NCBI RefSeq assembly: GCF_003339865.1
Contig: NZ_QPKV01000003.1
Span: 992,001 to 1,056,000, forward strand
Direction: 5' to 3'
Length of the DNA stretch: 64,000 nucleotides
Origin: Pedobacter chinensis
GTDB taxonomy: Bacteria > Bacteroidota > Bacteroidia > Sphingobacteriales > Sphingobacteriaceae
In this document: piece by piece, positions 37,476-47,314 of the stretch
Numbering within the stretch: position 1 is the first letter of the stretch
Layout: each line of letters opens with the position of its first letter
Translations under genes and position numbers: made by a program
The notes under the pieces: generated by a model
What the model was told of the DNA's origin: nothing
The model's database searches: none
Seen by the model: the letters and a program-made list of their open reading frames with translations, nothing else

Positions 37476-38315
37476 CTCCATTAGCCTAACACATTCCACG
37501 GCTTCTTTTACATCGTGAACACGTAAAATTCCAGCGCCTTTTTGCAGTGCAATGGTGTTTAACACAGAAGTTCCGTTCAATGCTTCAGCGGCGGTAGTGC
37601 CTAAAACCTTATGAATCATTCCTTTTCTTGAAAAACCAACCAGAACAGGAAGTTCAAATATTTTAAAAGCTTCCATTTCTTTTAATAATTGATAATTGTG
37701 CTGAATGGTTTTCCCAAATCCAAATCCCGGATCAATGATTACATCATGAATCTTTAATGATCTGAGTTTTGAAATCTTTTTGGCCAAATAGTCAATAATT
37801 TCTAATGTCACATTTTGGTAGACTGGATTTTGCTGCATGCTCTGTGGGGTTCCCTGCATGTGCATAATGATGTAAGGTACCTGAAGTTTAGCAACCGTTT
37901 CAAACATGTTCTCATCCATATCACCGGCAGCAATATCATTGATGATATGTGCGCCGGCCAAAATACTTTCTTCGGCAACTTTCGCCCTGAAAGTGTCAAT
38001 GGAAATAATGGCTTCAGGAAATTTATCGGTTAGGGCTTCAATTACCGGAATTAATCTTTTCAGCTCTTCTTCGACCGAAATATCCATTGCGCCCGGCCTC
38101 GAAGAATATCCACCAATATCTATAAAAGTAGCGCCCTCATTCAAAAACTGTTCGGTTTTTTTTAAGGCTTCCCCGGTTGATTTTGTTCTGCTATTGCTGT
38201 AAAAAGAATCTGGAGTAATATTCAAAATGCCCATTACCCTTGGTGAACTTAAATCAATTAATCTGCCTTTTATATTTAAGCTTTTTTTAGGTTCAAAAAA
38301 GTTTTTTTCTGCCAT
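37461..38315 (-). CDS. folP: Dihydropteroate synthase
   Basis: Folate pathway enzyme that joins p-aminobenzoate to dihydropterin pyrophosphate; the target of sulfonamides. The 284 aa contain every family signature: VMGILNITPDSFYSNSRT, GATFIDIGGYSSRPGA, AHIINDIAAGDMDENMF, YIIMHMQGTPQSMQQNPVY, VIIDPGFGFGKTIQHNYQLL and VLVGFSRKGMIHKVLG. Its final codons lie in the short-repeat array. It is divergent from the DUF1599 gene. Confidence 0.96.
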   Translation of the reverse strand: MAEKNFFEPKKSLNIKGRLIDLSSPRVMGILNITPDSFYSNSRTKSTGEALKKTEQFLNEGATFIDIGGYSSRPGAMDISVEEELKRLIPVIEALTDKFPEAIISIDTFRAKVAEESILAGAHIINDIAAGDMDENMFETVAKLQVPYIIMHMQGTPQSMQQNPVYQNVTLEIIDYLAKKISKLRSLKIHDVIIDPGFGFGKTIQHNYQLLKEMEAFKIFELPVLVGFSRKGMIHKVLGTTAAEALNGTSVLNTIALQKGAGILRVHDVKEAVECVRLMEMVSG

Positions 38316-38414
38316 AATAAACCCTTTCGGGATTTGGGTTTCGCTTTAAAAATGTATCTTTAGCTTTTGTTCTTTCGCAACAAAAATACATTAAAACTAA
38401 ATAATTTTACCGAA

Positions 38415-38960
38415 TTGGCACAAACAAATACCGCTATAGAATTTGATGAAGTGATCGCTGTTTGCAGATCATTATTTTTGAAAAAAACAAAAGATTATGG
38501 AACCGCATGGCGCATTTTAAGGCCAAGTTCTATTACCGACCAAATTTTTATTAAAGCACAGCGTATCCGTACGCTTGAAGAAAAAAAAGTAAGTTTGGTA
38601 GGCGAGAATATCACTTCAGAATATATAGGAATCGTTAACTATTGTGTAATCGCGATGATGCAGCTGGAACTTACCGAAAACGACCCAAACGAAATGCCTT
38701 TTGAGCAAGTAGAAGTTTTATTCGAGGAAAAAGTAAAAGAAACCAAAGATTTAATGTTTGCCAAAAACCATGATTATGGCGAGGCCTGGAGAGATATGCG
38801 CATTAGTTCTTTAACTGATCTTATCCTGATGAAAATTTTCAGGGTTAAACAAATAGAAGATAACGAGGGGCAAACATTAGCCTCTGAAGGGGTAAAGGCA
38901 AACTATCAGGATATGCTCAATTATTCGGTTTTTGCATTGATTAAATTAGGAGTAAAATAA
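38415..38960 (+). CDS. DUF1599 protein (duplicated domain)
   Basis: 181 aa if it starts at TTG 38415 (L/MAQTNTAIEFDEVIAVC). There is no ATG in the region; a TTG at 38367 would extend it by 16 residues, but it lies only 5 bp from a TATCTTTA promoter-like box (38355-38362), so 38415 fits better. The DUF1599 unit occurs twice: LFLKKTKDYGTAWRILRPSS ... then LMFAKNHDYGEAWRDMRISS. Function is unknown. It starts an operon with the DoxX protein 2 bp downstream. Confidence 0.85.
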   Translation: MAQTNTAIEFDEVIAVCRSLFLKKTKDYGTAWRILRPSSITDQIFIKAQRIRTLEEKKVSLVGENITSEYIGIVNYCVIAMMQLELTENDPNEMPFEQVEVLFEEKVKETKDLMFAKNHDYGEAWRDMRISSLTDLILMKIFRVKQIEDNEGQTLASEGVKANYQDMLNYSVFALIKLGVK

Positions 38961-38962
38961 TA

Positions 38963-40114
38963 ATGAAGAACATAACCTTAAGCTTTTCACGATTTTTTGT
39001 AGGTGTATTATTCATCTTCTCCGGATTGATCAAAGCCAATGATCCTTTAGGATTCGGATATAAACTGCAAGAATATTTTGAGGTGTTCCACATGAATTTT
39101 TTGAGCGGTGCCGCAACGGGTATTGCCATTTTGCTTTGCACACTCGAAATTGTACTTGGCGCATTATTGCTTTTGGGCTTTTGGAGCAAAAAAGTTGCCT
39201 GGGGATTATTATTGCTCATTATTTTCTTCACACTTTTAACATTCATTTCTGCAGCATTTAAAGTGGTTACAAGCTGCGGCTGTTTTGGCGATGCAATTCC
39301 GCTTACCCCTTGGCAATCGTTCGGTAAAGATTTGATCTTGCTGGTGTTGATCATCATTATCTTCTTAAACAAAAATCGTATTCAGCCGCTTTTCAAAAAA
39401 GAATCCACACAAATAAGCATTGCAATTGTAATAACATTAATTTCTTTGGGCTTTGGTGTTTTTACTTATAATGTTTTGCCTATAATCGATTTCCTGCCTT
39501 ATAAGGTTGGTGTACATATTCCATCACAAATGGTAATCCCTCCGGGAGAAAAACCTGATGAATACGAAATCATGTATCATCTTAAAAACAAACAAACCAG
39601 GGAAGAAAAAGATATGAGCGATAAAGCCTATCTAAAAACTGAAATTTGGAAAGATAATAACTGGGAAATTATTGGTGAGCCGGTTAAACGTCTCGTAAAA
39701 AAAGGTTTCGAACCTAAAATTAAGGATTTGATCATTACAGATGCATCAGGCACTGATTACACTAAAGAATTGATTGAAAACCCATACTATAGTTTGGTTT
39801 TTGTTGCTTATGATTTAAAGAACACCAATGAAACGGCCATTGGAAAACTAAATGCTTTGGCCATCAACGCCACTCAGCAATTTAATATTCGTACTGTTTT
39901 ATTAACTTCAAATTCTGCTCAGGATGCTGAAGCATATATTAAAAAGCATAATCTTTTCTCTGAGGTTTTTTACGCTGATGCTGTTCCTTTGAAAAGCATG
40001 GTAAGGGCCAATCCAGGCGTATTGTTGTTGAAAAATGGAGTAGTGGTAAATAAGTGGCATCATCACAATGTTCCAACGTTTGATCAACTGAGCAGAAAAT
40101 ATTTCGATAAATAA
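38963..40114 (+). CDS. DoxX-like (BT_3928 family) membrane protein with thioredoxin-like C-terminus
   Basis: 383-aa protein. Residues ~1-140 are a DoxX/MauE-type four-helix membrane domain with a conserved Cys pair (VVTSCGCFGDAIPLTPW). Another membrane segment (~residues 150-170) follows, then an extracytoplasmic part that resembles a thioredoxin fold (VVNKWHHHNVP near the end) but has no CxxC. Bacteroidota proteins of this layout may assist redox reactions in the envelope. The stop overlaps the next ATG by one base. Confidence 0.88.
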   Translation: MKNITLSFSRFFVGVLFIFSGLIKANDPLGFGYKLQEYFEVFHMNFLSGAATGIAILLCTLEIVLGALLLLGFWSKKVAWGLLLLIIFFTLLTFISAAFKVVTSCGCFGDAIPLTPWQSFGKDLILLVLIIIIFLNKNRIQPLFKKESTQISIAIVITLISLGFGVFTYNVLPIIDFLPYKVGVHIPSQMVIPPGEKPDEYEIMYHLKNKQTREEKDMSDKAYLKTEIWKDNNWEIIGEPVKRLVKKGFEPKIKDLIITDASGTDYTKELIENPYYSLVFVAYDLKNTNETAIGKLNALAINATQQFNIRTVLLTSNSAQDAEAYIKKHNLFSEVFYADAVPLKSMVRANPGVLLLKNGVVVNKWHHHNVPTFDQLSRKYFDK

Positions 40115-41169
40115 TGATTGGTTACGCAATAAAAAAACTGATGTACGGAATGCTGGTTATGGCTGGTGTGGTACTTGTTGTTTTTGTGCTATTCAATATT
40201 TTACCTGGCGATCCTGCCCGGATGACCATGGGGCAAAGGGCTGACGTTCAATCTTTAGAAGCTGTGCGTAAAGAGTTTGGTCTGGATCGGTCAAAACCGA
40301 TGCAATTTGTACTCTACGTGAATGATCTATCGCCGGTTAGTGTGTTAGACAATGATAGTACTACACAAAATAAGTATCATTATGTAAAATTAGTTGGTTT
40401 TGATAAAAAAGCACTTGTTTTAAAATGGCCTTATTTGCGCAGTTCGTATCAAACCAAAAGAGATGTAACGGCCATACTTTCTGAAACCGTTCCAAATACA
40501 TTTATTCTGGCATTAACAGCAATGATTTTTGCCACAATCATCGGGGTGTTTTTGGGTGTTCTGTCGGCTGTTTACAAAGATTCATGGATTGATAAGGCTG
40601 CAAATGCTTTTGCCATTTTAGGAATTTCTGCGCCCTCGTTTTTCGCGGGGATTATTATTGCGTGGCTCTTTGGGTTTGTTTTAAGTGATTACACTGGCTT
40701 GAAAATGAGCGGGAGTTTATATTCTTATGATCCTTTTAGTGGAGAGATTTTGACCCTGAGAAATTTATGGTTGCCAATGATCACATTAGGATTGAGGCCG
40801 CTGGCAATCATCGTTCAATTGACGAGAAGTGCCATGCTGGATGTATTGGCACAAGATTATATTCGTACCGCAAGAGCCAAAGGCTTAAGCAGAAATACAA
40901 TCATTTATAAACATGCATTAAAAAATGCAATGAACCCTGTAATTACGGCAATTTCAGGTTGGTTTGCTTCATTGCTTGCCGGTTCGTTTTTTGTTGAATA
41001 TATTTTCGGTTATAACGGCTTGGGAAGAACAACGGTAACGGCATTGGAAATGTCGGATTTTCCTGTGGTTATGGGTTCCATATTATTTATTGCTTTCGTT
41101 TTTGTAGTGATTAATATATTGGTTGATATCCTTTATGCTTATGTTGATCCAAGAGTGAAATTAGCATAA
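40114..41169 (+). CDS. ABC transporter permease (DppB/OppB type), orphan
   Basis: 351-aa binding-protein-dependent transport permease. The N-terminus VFVLFNILPGDPARMTMGQ is the DppB signature and the EAA-type loop is DYIRTARAKGLSRNTIIYKH. An insertion of ~50 residues after the first helix (around NKYHYVKLVGFDKKALVLKW) is longer than in classical DppB. No partner permease, ATPase or binding protein is adjacent; in Bacteroidota such lone DppB-like genes are common. It is translationally coupled to the DoxX gene. Confidence 0.88.
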   Translation: MIGYAIKKLMYGMLVMAGVVLVVFVLFNILPGDPARMTMGQRADVQSLEAVRKEFGLDRSKPMQFVLYVNDLSPVSVLDNDSTTQNKYHYVKLVGFDKKALVLKWPYLRSSYQTKRDVTAILSETVPNTFILALTAMIFATIIGVFLGVLSAVYKDSWIDKAANAFAILGISAPSFFAGIIIAWLFGFVLSDYTGLKMSGSLYSYDPFSGEILTLRNLWLPMITLGLRPLAIIVQLTRSAMLDVLAQDYIRTARAKGLSRNTIIYKHALKNAMNPVITAISGWFASLLAGSFFVEYIFGYNGLGRTTVTALEMSDFPVVMGSILFIAFVFVVINILVDILYAYVDPRVKLA

Positions 41170-41200
41170 CCATCGTTAATTAAATAACACTTTAAAATTT

Positions 41201-41710
41201 ATGAAGATTTTTCTTATCGGATATATGGGTTGCGGTAAAAGCACGAAGGCTAAACAATTGGCGCATCGGCTGGAGTGTCCGGTTATTGACCTGGATGCAG
41301 AAATTGTAGCGAAATCTGGAAAAACCATTGCCGAATATTTTGCAGCATTTGGAGAAAGTGGCTTTAGGGATTATGAGCGTGAAATGCTAAAAACCTTCAA
41401 TTATCCGGATAATTGCGTGGTGGCCACTGGAGGTGGTTTACCTTGTTTTTTTGATAACATGGAATGGATGAATGCGCATGGCGAAACGGTATATCTTCAA
41501 ATGGAACCATCGGCTTTAGTGTCACGACTGCATAATCGTCAAAACCGCCCGTTAATAAAGGATTTGGATGATGAACAATTATTAGCGTTCATTAAAGTAA
41601 AACTGAAAGAACGGGAGCCATTTTATACTAAAGCTAAAATAATTGTTGATGCCTTTGATTTAGATGGAGAGAAACTAGAAAATGAAATCAGAAGAAAAAC
41701 TGAGATGTAA
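41201..41710 (+). CDS. aroK: Shikimate kinase
   Basis: 169-aa kinase that phosphorylates shikimate in aromatic amino acid synthesis. Walker A GYMGCGKST (residues 7-15), shikimate-binding Asp in VIDLDAEI (30-32), Arg57 in SGFRDYERE, the GGG loop (77-79, ATGGGLPCF) and the lid Arg in NRPLIKD are all present. It is the last gene of the DUF1599-DoxX-permease run, 31 bp after the permease. Confidence 0.95.
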   Translation: MKIFLIGYMGCGKSTKAKQLAHRLECPVIDLDAEIVAKSGKTIAEYFAAFGESGFRDYEREMLKTFNYPDNCVVATGGGLPCFFDNMEWMNAHGETVYLQMEPSALVSRLHNRQNRPLIKDLDDEQLLAFIKVKLKEREPFYTKAKIIVDAFDLDGEKLENEIRRKTEM

Positions 41711-41917
41711 CGATTTATGGAGGGAATGATTTTTTTAAGATAACCTGAGTTTTGGATGTATTCCATGAATTTTAATCTAAAATCATTATTCATTGTCTAC
41801 AAATTGCAGATTAAAAAGACCCAAAATTCGTTAAGATAGGATACTTTTTGAAGAATGCGTTTTTTGGGAGATGTTTTTTGAAACAGTAGGTGCGTTAGAT
41901 CTTACCATCCTCAAATC

Positions 41918-43393
41918 TTAAAAATCCTGATCAATTATTTTAGCCGATAGCAATGCTAACGGAATTCCTCCTCCGGGATGAACACTTCCACCACAAAAGT
42001 ACAGCCCTTTGATTTTTGAACTGAAATTGGGGTGCCTTAAAAAGGCAGAGAACTGATTATTGGAACTATTACCATAAAGTGATCCCTGGTATGATCCTGT
42101 TTTTGATTCAATGCTTCGGGGATCGAGAATTTGTTCACAAACAATATTTTTTTCTATTTCTTTACCCAATACCCGACTTATTTTATTCAGGATATTTCTT
42201 CGGGCTTCTAAAATCAATTCATTCCATTGCTGTCCATTATTTGCAGGTACATTAATCATCACAAACCAATTTTCGCATCCATCAGGAGCATCAGTTTTAA
42301 TGTGCTTTGATGTTATATTGATATAAACAGTTGGGTCGTGATCAATTGTTTTGTCTTTCCAAATTGCATTAAATTCCGTGTGATAATTTTCAGCAAACAA
42401 AATATTATGCAAACCTAATTCCGGGTAATTACCTTTAATTCCCCAATAAAAAATCAGTGCTGAACTACTTCTTTCCTGTTGTAAAAGCTTTTTTGGAGCG
42501 GGGAAATTTTTTAATAAATTTTTGTAGGTAAACCAGATATCCAGATTAGATATGATGATATCTGCGTTTTGAATTTGGTTTTTATACCTGATGCCTTGTG
42601 CCCTTAGCTCTCTACCTTCTACTGTGCCCATTATTTCTTCCACCTTGGTATTGAAATGGAATTTCACGCCAAGTTCCTCAGCTAATTTTAACAGAGATGT
42701 GGTAATGCTATACATGCCTTTTTTGGGGATAAAAGCACCAAAATGGTATTCAAAATGAGGAATCACGTTGAGTGTTGCCGGAGCCTGATAAGGATTTGAT
42801 CCATTATAAGTTGCATACCGGTTAAACAACTGAGCAACCCTTTCATCGTTAAAAAAGCTTTTGTTGGCTTTTGCCTGGGTTCTGAAAGCGTCGATTTGGC
42901 CAAAGCGAAAAACAGATTTTAAAGTGTCCCAATGTAAATAGCTTTTTATTCTATGTAGTGATCTTTCCAAAAAAACTTTATGCGTTACCCCATAAATGAT
43001 TTTGCTTTTATTAAGAAACTGATGGACTTCGTTTGCGCTTGAATTTGTTTTCTGCTCGATTTCATCAGCAAATTTATTAAGATCAGCATGGGCTGTTAAC
43101 TTTAATCCATCTTCATAAAAATATCGGCAAATTTCATCCAACGCTTCATATTGAAAATAATCTTGTGGGTTCTTGCCTGCCAATTTGAAAAGTTCATCAA
43201 CATATTGAGGCATGGTAAAAAGACTGGGACCGGCATCAAACCGAAATCCATCCAAGTTAATTTCTGCAAGTTTTCCACCCGCATAAGCGTTGGCTTCAAA
43301 AACTTCAACTTCGTAACCCTTTACAGTCATCCTGATGGCAGAAGCTATTCCGGCAATTCCAGTACCGATGATTATGGCTTTTGGTTTAGGCAT
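41918..43393 (-). CDS. Carotenoid desaturase (CrtD/CrtI-type FAD oxidoreductase)
   Basis: 491-aa amine-oxidase/phytoene-desaturase-like protein. N-terminal dinucleotide-binding GIGxG-type motif IIIGTGIAGIASAIRMTVKG, FEANAYAGGKL, FDAGPSLFTMPQYVDELF, and the C-terminal FCGGSVHPGGGIPLALLSAK are typical of the CrtI family. The 'AGPSLFTMP' form and length fit the CrtD (1-hydroxycarotenoid 3,4-desaturase) branch. No other carotenoid genes (crtB, crtZ) adjoin it. It starts 4 bp after the stop of the Crp-M28 gene and is probably cotranscribed with it. Confidence 0.85.
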   Translation of the reverse strand: MPKPKAIIIGTGIAGIASAIRMTVKGYEVEVFEANAYAGGKLAEINLDGFRFDAGPSLFTMPQYVDELFKLAGKNPQDYFQYEALDEICRYFYEDGLKLTAHADLNKFADEIEQKTNSSANEVHQFLNKSKIIYGVTHKVFLERSLHRIKSYLHWDTLKSVFRFGQIDAFRTQAKANKSFFNDERVAQLFNRYATYNGSNPYQAPATLNVIPHFEYHFGAFIPKKGMYSITTSLLKLAEELGVKFHFNTKVEEIMGTVEGRELRAQGIRYKNQIQNADIIISNLDIWFTYKNLLKNFPAPKKLLQQERSSSALIFYWGIKGNYPELGLHNILFAENYHTEFNAIWKDKTIDHDPTVYINITSKHIKTDAPDGCENWFVMINVPANNGQQWNELILEARRNILNKISRVLGKEIEKNIVCEQILDPRSIESKTGSYQGSLYGNSSNNQFSAFLRHPNFSSKIKGLYFCGGSVHPGGGIPLALLSAKIIDQDF

Positions 43394-43397
43394 CAGT

Positions 43398-45281
43398 TTA
43401 CTTCAACGCCTCCAAATAAAGTCTTGTTTGTTTTTCGATTTCATTGGTTGCGAATTTTATGGCAGAGCCAACACGAGTGGTTTCAGCCTTAACGGGCATT
43501 TTATTAATGGTTGCTAGGGCATCAATATACCATTTGCTCCATACCTCAATGATGTGTTTTTCATCAGTTGCAGCCTTTCCATCGGCTATCGCTTTCTTAC
43601 TGAGTTCAAATTCAGTTTTAAGCCGGGCCAAAGCATCCGTTTTAACTTGCGAAACGGTTGCTGTTGCCGTGTTTTCATTAGCAGAAATTAAAGTAAAGGC
43701 AGCGGTTAAGCCACTAATTGCTACATTTTTCATTTCTGTTGCAGATACTTTGTCGATCCGGTCATTATCGGTATGATAGAAAACATCAGTAAAGTGCCAC
43801 ATCAATAAACCAGGAATCTTGTGCTGCAAAAATGGCGTATGGTCACTTCCGCCTTCGAAAGGATTATAGTTTACCGCCCAATTGGCAAATTTTCCTTGCG
43901 CTTTGCAAATGTTGAAGATGAAATCATTAAAATAGTGAGGAAAAAGATCTTTTTCTTTTACATCGCCAGCGCCCCATTCAGTATGTTTATCCGTTCCTCT
44001 TGTCCAAATGGCAGATGGATCGGGCATTTTTTCGATCAAAAAGGAGCCACCGGTTTTTTGGGTGTCTTCTCCAACCATGTCCAAACTCATTCCCCACATA
44101 ATGCCCTTTGCCCTGGCAGTATCTTCAGTGATATACCTTCTTGTAGATACAATTTCATCGCCCCATAAAAAGGTAAGGGTACGTTGAGGAATAAGCTTTT
44201 TGGCTTGATAAAGTTCTGCCGTTAACCTGGCCATTTCAGCCAATGTACCTACACCGCTTGCATTGTCATTTGCGCCGGGTTCCTGTACGTGTGCACTGAA
44301 AACAAATCTTTCATTTGGATTAATGCTTCCTTTTACATTAGCTACAATTGTTAATTCTTCTGATGGGTAAATTTTAGTTTGAATATTAACTTTCAACTTC
44401 GTTGAACCTTTTAAGCAAGTGGCTTTTAACTTTTCTTTTGCAGCGTAAGATAAAAGTAAGGTCCACACTTCGCTATTGGCTTTCATACTGCTAAACTGAA
44501 TGGAAGTTTGATGGATTTCCGGTTGTGTATATTTAGGCATTGAGTATCCTAAAACGCCAATTGCTCCTGCTTTAGCTGCCATTGCCAACACTCTGGAAGG
44601 ATGATTTTCTGAGAAAACAATCTTGCCTTTTAAATCTATCTTTTCAAAATCTGTGGTTGAGGCAAGGTAAACAACTTCAGCGGTAACGCCACCAACAGGA
44701 GTAGATCCGCAGTTGATCGGAATCATATTACGATTCGTTTTAAAAGAGATTAGCGGTTGCGACTCTCCAATAAGTTGAGGATTTCTTTCTAATAATTTTT
44801 CATAACGCTCTTTCGCGTTCAGCATACGCAGTTCATTTGCCTGCATTTCATTACGCATGTGGTAGAACTCCGTTAATTTTCTGCCTGAAAAATTAAATTC
44901 CATGTGCTTTAGATACATTTCATCTAGCTTCTCTCTTTTTACGGCAATGAATGTGCAGTCTTCCAGCGTTTCAATATATTCGAAACTCGGATGGCCTGTA
45001 TAGAAACTATAAACAGAAATGAGCAATTCATTTTCAAATAAAAACCAGGTATTGGTTTCTTTCCCCTCTTTATCAAGGTAATAGATTCTAACTGCACCTT
45101 TTGCAATAAAATAAATGGTATTGCTCCGCTGGCCAACACTTAAAAGCTTTGTTTTCTTTTTAGTTTCAATAACTTCACTATTTGAAATTATAGCTGCTTT
45201 TATTTCATGGCTTATTGGATAAATGGAATTAAAAAGACTAAATAGATTCTGATAATCTTTATGAAATAATGGTTCTTGCAT
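43398..45281 (-). CDS. Chimeric protein: Crp-type cyclic-nucleotide-binding domain fused to PA-domain M28 metallopeptidase
   Basis: 627 aa from ATG 45281 (MQEPLFHKDYQNLF; an alternative start at 45338 adds 19 residues). The first ~175 residues are a Crp/Fnr cNMP-binding domain (NTIYFIAKGAVRIYYLD, NELLISVYSFYTG) through the dimer helix and the LNAKERYEKLLERNPQLI segment that normally precedes the helix-turn-helix. There the HTH is missing and a PA domain follows (FEKIDLKGKIVFSENHPSR, AGAIGVLGYSM), then an M28 peptidase with ligands in HVQEPGANDNASG, WGDEI, SLDMVGED and FYHTDNDR. The peptidase has no signal peptide. It looks like an in-frame fusion of a Crp regulator gene with the 3' part of a secreted peptidase gene, around 44745-44770. 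Confidence 0.85.
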   Translation of the reverse strand: MQEPLFHKDYQNLFSLFNSIYPISHEIKAAIISNSEVIETKKKTKLLSVGQRSNTIYFIAKGAVRIYYLDKEGKETNTWFLFENELLISVYSFYTGHPSFEYIETLEDCTFIAVKREKLDEMYLKHMEFNFSGRKLTEFYHMRNEMQANELRMLNAKERYEKLLERNPQLIGESQPLISFKTNRNMIPINCGSTPVGGVTAEVVYLASTTDFEKIDLKGKIVFSENHPSRVLAMAAKAGAIGVLGYSMPKYTQPEIHQTSIQFSSMKANSEVWTLLLSYAAKEKLKATCLKGSTKLKVNIQTKIYPSEELTIVANVKGSINPNERFVFSAHVQEPGANDNASGVGTLAEMARLTAELYQAKKLIPQRTLTFLWGDEIVSTRRYITEDTARAKGIMWGMSLDMVGEDTQKTGGSFLIEKMPDPSAIWTRGTDKHTEWGAGDVKEKDLFPHYFNDFIFNICKAQGKFANWAVNYNPFEGGSDHTPFLQHKIPGLLMWHFTDVFYHTDNDRIDKVSATEMKNVAISGLTAAFTLISANENTATATVSQVKTDALARLKTEFELSKKAIADGKAATDEKHIIEVWSKWYIDALATINKMPVKAETTRVGSAIKFATNEIEKQTRLYLEALK

Positions 45282-45346
45282 AAATAATAGTTTATCGGAA
45301 TGCAATCTAAATAGTGGATGGGTAATCAAATATAACATTTAGAAAA

Positions 45347-45385
45347 CAAAAAAGCATCGGTTTTAACCAATGCTTTTTGTTTTGC
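45347..45385 (-). terminator. Terminator after the 2OG-Fe oxygenase gene
   Basis: AAAAAGCATCGGTT / AACCAATGCTTTTT stem with TTTT on either side, placed 36 bp downstream of the oxygenase stop (minus strand) and before the Crp-M28 gene. Confidence 0.75.
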
Positions 45386-45420
45386 TATGCACTCAAGACT
45401 GACGACTCAAGACTCTGGAC

Positions 45421-46383
45421 TTACTTCTTCAATCCAATTTCCCTTAATCTTTCATCAAGATATTCACCCGCCGTCATATCGCTATAAGCTTTTGGATGTT
45501 CAGCATCAATTGTTGATGGTAAACTTGTTAAATCCATATCACTGCGGGGGTGTAAGAAAAATGGCACTGAGAAACGAGATGTTTTCATCAATTCGCGAGG
45601 TGGATTTACCACTCTGTGTGTAGTCGATTTTAATTTGTTATTGGTTAAACGTTGTAACATATCGCCAACATTAACCACAATATCGGTATGGTGTGCCTTG
45701 ATTGGTAACCACTCATTGCTGCGGGTTAATACTTCTAAACCATCGGCACTGGCACCAATCAATAAAGTAATCAGGTTAATGTCTTCATGTGCTCCGGCGC
45801 GTACCGCATCATCAGGAATAACTTCCGGGTTTTCGATCGGAAAATAGTGAATACCTCTCAAAATCGAATTTCCATTATGGACATGCTTGTCAAAATAATT
45901 AACCGGTAACCCAAGATAGGTCGCAATGGCACGTAACAGATGAGTTCCGTTTTCTTCCAGTTTTTTGTAGATCTCGCCCGTAACTTTGTTAAATTCAGGA
46001 AGTTCTTCTAAAACCTCATTGTCAGGATATTCTTCCTTTACCGGGTCGCCATCCGTAACTTCCTGACCAATTTGCCAGAATTCTTTTAAATCAGGTGTTT
46101 TTGCTCCCTTTGCAGTCTCTTTTCCTGCACTGGTATAACCACGCTGACCGGCCAACTCAGGCTTTTCGTATTTCCTTTTCGTTTCAACAGGAAGTGCAAA
46201 AGCAGCTTTTATGTTTTTGTAAAGTTTATCAATTAATTCCTGACTTAAACCATGATTAGTGATGGTTACAAAACCTGAATCGTTGAAGGCTCTTCCCAAT
46301 TCATCAGAAAATTTTTTACGTTCTTCTTCAGTTCCGTTAATGTACGAACCTAAATCTAAACAAGGAATATACGGTGTAGACAT
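45421..46383 (-). CDS. Isopenicillin N synthase-like 2-oxoglutarate/Fe(II) oxygenase
   Basis: 320-aa non-haem iron oxygenase of the IPNS/DIOX family. Iron ligands H199 and D201 in AGAHEDINLITLL, H256 in KSTTHRVV, and the co-substrate motif R270-x-S272 in TSRFSVPFF. The N-terminal DIOX domain has DSGFVTITNHGLS. Its substrate is unknown; such genes are frequent in Bacteroidota outside antibiotic clusters. It has its own terminator and is divergent from msrA. Confidence 0.92.
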   Translation of the reverse strand: MSTPYIPCLDLGSYINGTEEERKKFSDELGRAFNDSGFVTITNHGLSQELIDKLYKNIKAAFALPVETKRKYEKPELAGQRGYTSAGKETAKGAKTPDLKEFWQIGQEVTDGDPVKEEYPDNEVLEELPEFNKVTGEIYKKLEENGTHLLRAIATYLGLPVNYFDKHVHNGNSILRGIHYFPIENPEVIPDDAVRAGAHEDINLITLLIGASADGLEVLTRSNEWLPIKAHHTDIVVNVGDMLQRLTNNKLKSTTHRVVNPPRELMKTSRFSVPFFLHPRSDMDLTSLPSTIDAEHPKAYSDMTAGEYLDERLREIGLKK

Positions 46384-46629
46384 AATTTTATTTTTAATGT
46401 TATACGAATTTAGAAAAGAATTGTTAATAAGTATTGATAAGATAAAAAATAAGGCCTTAAAATTTTGTTCAATAATGTTTTAAGTTATTAACATTGATAT
46501 CGAAATTAACAAATTTATGAATTGTCATGTAAAACCCATTATTGTTCTGATGGAAACTACAGGCCGTTTTATTTCGTAATATAGTATGAAGATCAAGAGC
46601 AATCTTTCTTAAAAATCACAACATACAAC

Positions 46630-47229
46630 ATGAAAAAAATAATTTTAATCTTATTATCTGTCTTAACTTTAAATCAAGCCAATGCGCAAGGAATAAAAAC
46701 AGAAAAAGCCACTTTTGGGATGGGCTGTTTTTGGTGCACAGAGGCTATTTTTCAACGATTAAAAGGCGTAACTGCCGTAAAATCGGGTTATGAAGGCGGT
46801 AGATTAGCTAACCCTACTTATGAGGAAGTATGTACTGGTGCAACCGGCCATGCCGAGGTTTTGGAAATCACCTACAATCCAATGGTTATCTCTTATGATG
46901 AATTATTGGAGGTTTTTTGGAAAAGCCATGACCCGACCACGCTGAATCGCCAGGGGGCCGATACGGGTACGCAATACCGTTCTGTGATTTTTTATCATAC
47001 GCCCGAACAAAAAGATTTAGCTACCAAATATAAAGCAGAGTTAAACAAAGATAACGCTTTTGGCAAGCCTGTTGTAACGGCGATTGAAGCTGCAAAACCT
47101 TTTTACGTGGCCGAAAATTATCATCAGAATTACTATTTAAAAAATGGAAGTGAGCCATATTGCAGAGCCGTGATTTTACCGAAAATGCAAAAGCTTGAAA
47201 AGATTTTTAAATCAAAATTGAAGAATTAA
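46630..47229 (+). CDS. msrA: Peptide-methionine (S)-S-oxide reductase, exported
   Basis: Repairs oxidised methionine in proteins. 199 aa with a signal peptide (MKKIILILLSVLTLNQANAQ), so it works in the periplasm. Catalytic motif G32-C33-F-W-C36 (FGMGCFWCTEAIFQ), SGYEGGRLANPTYEEVC, TGHAEVLEI, WKSHDPTTLNRQGADTGTQY and NYHQNYY are all conserved. A terminator hairpin follows at 47247. Confidence 0.96.
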   Translation: MKKIILILLSVLTLNQANAQGIKTEKATFGMGCFWCTEAIFQRLKGVTAVKSGYEGGRLANPTYEEVCTGATGHAEVLEITYNPMVISYDELLEVFWKSHDPTTLNRQGADTGTQYRSVIFYHTPEQKDLATKYKAELNKDNAFGKPVVTAIEAAKPFYVAENYHQNYYLKNGSEPYCRAVILPKMQKLEKIFKSKLKN

Positions 47230-47246
47230 TCAATTAATTTAAAATA

Positions 47247-47276
47247 AATCCTGTGGAAGCACCGCAGGATTTTTTA
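47247..47276 (+). terminator. Terminator of msrA
   Basis: AAATCCTGTGG / CCGCAGGATTT stem with loop AAGCA and a following T run. Confidence 0.85.
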
Positions 47277-47314
47277 TTTAAAAATGTAAATTTCGAAACA
47301 ATAATATTATTCTT

